NCBI RefSeq assembly: GCF_014193895.1
Contig: NZ_BLZR01000001.1
Location: 4,340,001-4,404,000, forward strand
Length of the DNA: 64,000 nucleotides
Reading direction: 5' to 3'
Origin: Clostridium fungisolvens
GTDB taxonomy: Bacteria; Bacillota; Clostridia; Clostridiales; Clostridiaceae
This document shows, in pieces, positions 62,223 to 64,000 of this stretch (position 1 is the stretch's first letter; every line of letters begins with the position of its first letter). The notes under the pieces were generated by a model. The model was not told the DNA's origin and ran no database searches. It saw nothing but the letters and a program-made list of their open reading frames with translations. The position numbers and the translations under genes are program-made.

Positions 62223-63410
62223 TTAGTATAAATGTCCCATCTTTTCTTTTTTTGTTTTAAAATACCTTGCATTATGGAGATTTGTATCCATTATTAGTGG
62301 AACTCTCTCTACTACTTCTATTCCATGTCCTTTTAATCCAACTAACTTCTTAGGATTATTAGTCATAAGTCTTATCTTTTTAACTTTCAATTCACTAAGT
62401 ATTTGAGCTCCTATTCCATAATCCCTCATATCCGCTGGGAAACCTAATGCTATATTAGCTTCTTCAGTATCCAAGCCTTCTTCTTGGAGTTTATAAGCTT
62501 TTATTTTATTTATTAAGCCTATACCCCTTCCTTCTTGTCTAAGATATAGAAGAACTCCTTTTCCTTCCTTTTCTATTGTATTTAAAGCTGCTGCCAGTTG
62601 CTCTCCACAATCACATTTCAATGAGTGGAATGCATCTCCAGTAAGGCATTCTGAGTGTACTCTTACTAAAACCTTATCCTCTTCATTTATGTCACCCTTT
62701 ACCAAAGCAACATGATGTTCTCCATTCAACCTATTAACAAATCCAACCATTCTGAAATCCCCATATTCTGTTGGGAGATTAGCTTCTGCTTCCTTAGTCA
62801 CATAGCATTCACGTTCTCTTCTATATGCAATCAAGTCTTCAATTGATACAATGCTTAATTGATATTTCTCAGCCAATTCCCTTATATCGTTTAAGTTTGA
62901 TAAAGTACCATCCTCATTTAATATCTGTGTTAAAACTGCTGAAGGATAACTTCCTGATAATATTGCAATATCAACAGCAGCTTCTAGGTTATCAGCTCTT
63001 TTTAACACTCCCCCATTAATTGCTTTACGAGGAAATATACTTCCTGGTATCCTAAAGTTTCTTCTAGTCTCTCCTCGCTTTATTAACATTTTTATAGTTG
63101 TTGCCTTATCCTCTGCAGATACTCCACTAGAAGTACTCTCATGATCTAATGAAATAGAATACTCATCTCTGCTCTTGATACCACTTCCATCAACTAACTT
63201 AGGTAGATTCAATTCTTCAAATCTATCTTCTTTAAGAGCCACGTAGATGATTCCTGAACCATGCTTAGTCATAAAATTAATGTTTTCTTTATTAATATTG
63301 TCCGATAAAGTCAATAGAACGCCACTATTTTCTTCATTTTCATCATCAACTAATATAATTGATTTTCCATTCTTTATCTCTTCTATTGCTTCGCTAATCT
63401 TTGTAAACAT
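62223..63410 (-). CDS. ribBA: RibBA-like protein: intact GTP cyclohydrolase II, degenerate DHBP synthase domain
   Basis: 395 residues. The C-terminal half (about 205-395) is an intact GTP cyclohydrolase II: VRVHSECLTGDAFHSLKCDCGEQL with the three zinc cysteines, LRQEGRGIGLINKIKAY and VERVPLIM. The N-terminal half has the fold of 3,4-dihydroxy-2-butanone-4-phosphate synthase, but key residues differ. The usual DDEDRENEGD reads DDENEENSGV (22-31), TGISA..R reads SSGVSAEDK, and the RPGHVFPL histidine is replaced in IPGSIFPR (121-128). The second His-Thr-Glu motif reads NLEA. The domain is probably inactive, while GTP ring opening remains. AGGAGG precedes the ATG. ribD lies 117 bp upstream; ribE is not between them. 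Confidence 0.9.
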   Translation of the reverse strand: MFTKISEAIEEIKNGKSIILVDDENEENSGVLLTLSDNINKENINFMTKHGSGIIYVALKEDRFEELNLPKLVDGSGIKSRDEYSISLDHESTSSGVSAEDKATTIKMLIKRGETRRNFRIPGSIFPRKAINGGVLKRADNLEAAVDIAILSGSYPSAVLTQILNEDGTLSNLNDIRELAEKYQLSIVSIEDLIAYRRERECYVTKEAEANLPTEYGDFRMVGFVNRLNGEHHVALVKGDINEEDKVLVRVHSECLTGDAFHSLKCDCGEQLAAALNTIEKEGKGVLLYLRQEGRGIGLINKIKAYKLQEEGLDTEEANIALGFPADMRDYGIGAQILSELKVKKIRLMTNNPKKLVGLKGHGIEVVERVPLIMDTNLHNARYFKTKKEKMGHLY

Positions 63411-63527
63411 ATTTTCCTCCTCAATATTATTTAGGCATAGAACTTATAAAAAATGTTCTATATCTAATTCTTTTATACTCATTATTAATTAATTTAAGAT
63501 TTATATTATTTTTATACGAGCTTTTGT

Positions 63528-64000
63528 TTAATCTATATAGCCTTTAAATATTACATCATCACCTATAATTTGGTGAGTTACTCTACTGAGCCTTATAGCA
63601 TCATTCATCTTTTCTATTCCTAATCCGCCGACTGGAGTGACTGCATCTTTACCACCAATTATCTTAGGTGCTATTGCAGCATATACCTTATTTACCACTC
63701 CACTCTCAAAGGCAGATGCCAACAAGGAGCTTCCTCCTTCTATATATAATGAGTCTATATTCCTTTCGCCCAATGCCTTCACTATATCCTCAAATTGTAT
63801 CTTACCTTGTTTCTCTCTCAGTTTTATCATATCGACACCATAGTTCTTTAATTCCTCTTCTTTTTCTATGGCAATATCTTCTGATGCTATTATCAACGTT
63901 CGTGTATTAGCATCAACCTTTAATATATTAGAGTTCAAAGGAATATCACCATATTTTGACACTATAACTCTTAGCGGATTTGATATGACAACACCTTCTA
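63528..64000 (-). CDS. ribD: RibD, reductase domain (5' end outside the window)
   Basis: The frame is open to the right edge (EGVVISNPLRVIVSKYGDIPL), so what is seen is the C-terminal reductase part of RibD. It has LIIASEDIA, a LKEQ-like IKLREKQGKIQFEDIVKALGERNIDSLYIEGGSSLLASAFESGVVNKVYAAIAPKIIGGKDAVTPV, with the GGSS NADPH-binding loop and the PKIIGG substrate loop. The reductase converts the ribosylamino pyrimidine of the pathway to the ribityl form. It is oriented with ribBA and should be in the same transcript. Confidence 0.9.
   Translation of the reverse strand, partial: EGVVISNPLRVIVSKYGDIPLNSNILKVDANTRTLIIASEDIAIEKEEELKNYGVDMIKLREKQGKIQFEDIVKALGERNIDSLYIEGGSSLLASAFESGVVNKVYAAIAPKIIGGKDAVTPVGGLGIEKMNDAIRLSRVTHQIIGDDVIFKGYID

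Noticed and set aside
63411..63527. Remnant of ribE between ribD and ribBA
   Set aside because: The only reading frame is 12 residues (MSIKELDIEHFL) and resembles nothing in riboflavin synthase.
1..64000. CRISPR arrays, tRNA and rRNA genes, prophage
   Set aside because: I looked for regularly spaced direct repeats, cloverleaf-like stretches and phage structural genes and saw none.

Overview
The window is a low-GC, AT-rich chromosomal segment of a Clostridium-type anaerobe. Supporting signs are the phosphotransbutyrylase/butyrate kinase pair (butyrate formation), a SleB-type cell wall hydrolase, siroheme-type reductases, strong GGAGG ribosome binding sites, and a structured RNA resembling the clostridial raiA motif. 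No rRNA, tRNA, prophage or CRISPR array was seen. One IS3/IS150-type insertion sequence is present. Both ends cut a gene: a LevR-like sigma-54 activator on the left and ribD on the right.

Layout. 1-8 kb: LevR-type PRD/EIIA regulator, two Cof-type HAD phosphatases, a ferredoxin-type sulfite/nitrite reductase, a GH1 6-phospho-beta-glucosidase, a nitroreductase. 8-14.6 kb: YjbQ, a 53-residue protein, the structured RNA, MsrB, a membrane beta-propeller protein, the IS, glmM. 14.8-21.5 kb: a three-gene ABC exporter behind a perfect 24-bp palindrome, an MFS transporter coupled to a 30-residue ORF, and a DUF4004/bactofilin/bactofilin operon (like yhbD-bacE-bacF of Bacillus). 21.6-25.4 kb: YerC/TrpR-like repressor, a polar amino acid ABC system without its ATPase, MIF-like tautomerase, AIM24 protein. 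25.8-32.9 kb: buk and ptb with a Rex-like operator, a small siroheme protein with an FAD dehydrogenase, and cdaA-cdaR for c-di-AMP. 33-42.4 kb: envelope proteins, thioredoxin pair, isoaspartyl dipeptidase, TPR protein, an ECF sigma/anti-sigma pair, an MFS transporter. 42.8-46.9 kb: ptsI, and divergent from it a sigma-54 activator whose N-terminus is an HPr domain. 47-52.7 kb: DEAD-box helicase, a TM-HK-REC-HK hybrid kinase, a zinc-ribbon protein. 52.9-60.2 kb: an exopolysaccharide operon with the order of B. subtilis ydaKLMN, including a degenerate GGDEF protein that keeps its c-di-GMP I-site. 60.4-64 kb: an MCP-like protein with its sensory domain at the C-terminus, then ribBA and ribD.

The most unusual content is (i) the HPr-PAS-PAS-AAA+ activator facing ptsI, with a textbook -24/-12 promoter in front of ptsI and three TTGATAA-type palindromes around the activator's own promoter; (ii) RibBA whose DHBP synthase half has lost conserved active-site residues; (iii) three families of dispersed intergenic elements: palindromes with a conserved TTCTG-containing loop and covarying stems, a GCGCATCTGCC...GGCAGG element fixed beside terminator hairpins, and an ACTGTNTAGGAAA trailer just after the T-tract of several terminators; and (iv) the exopolysaccharide locus with its I-site-only c-di-GMP receptor.

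All identifications rest on reading the sequence; no database search was possible.
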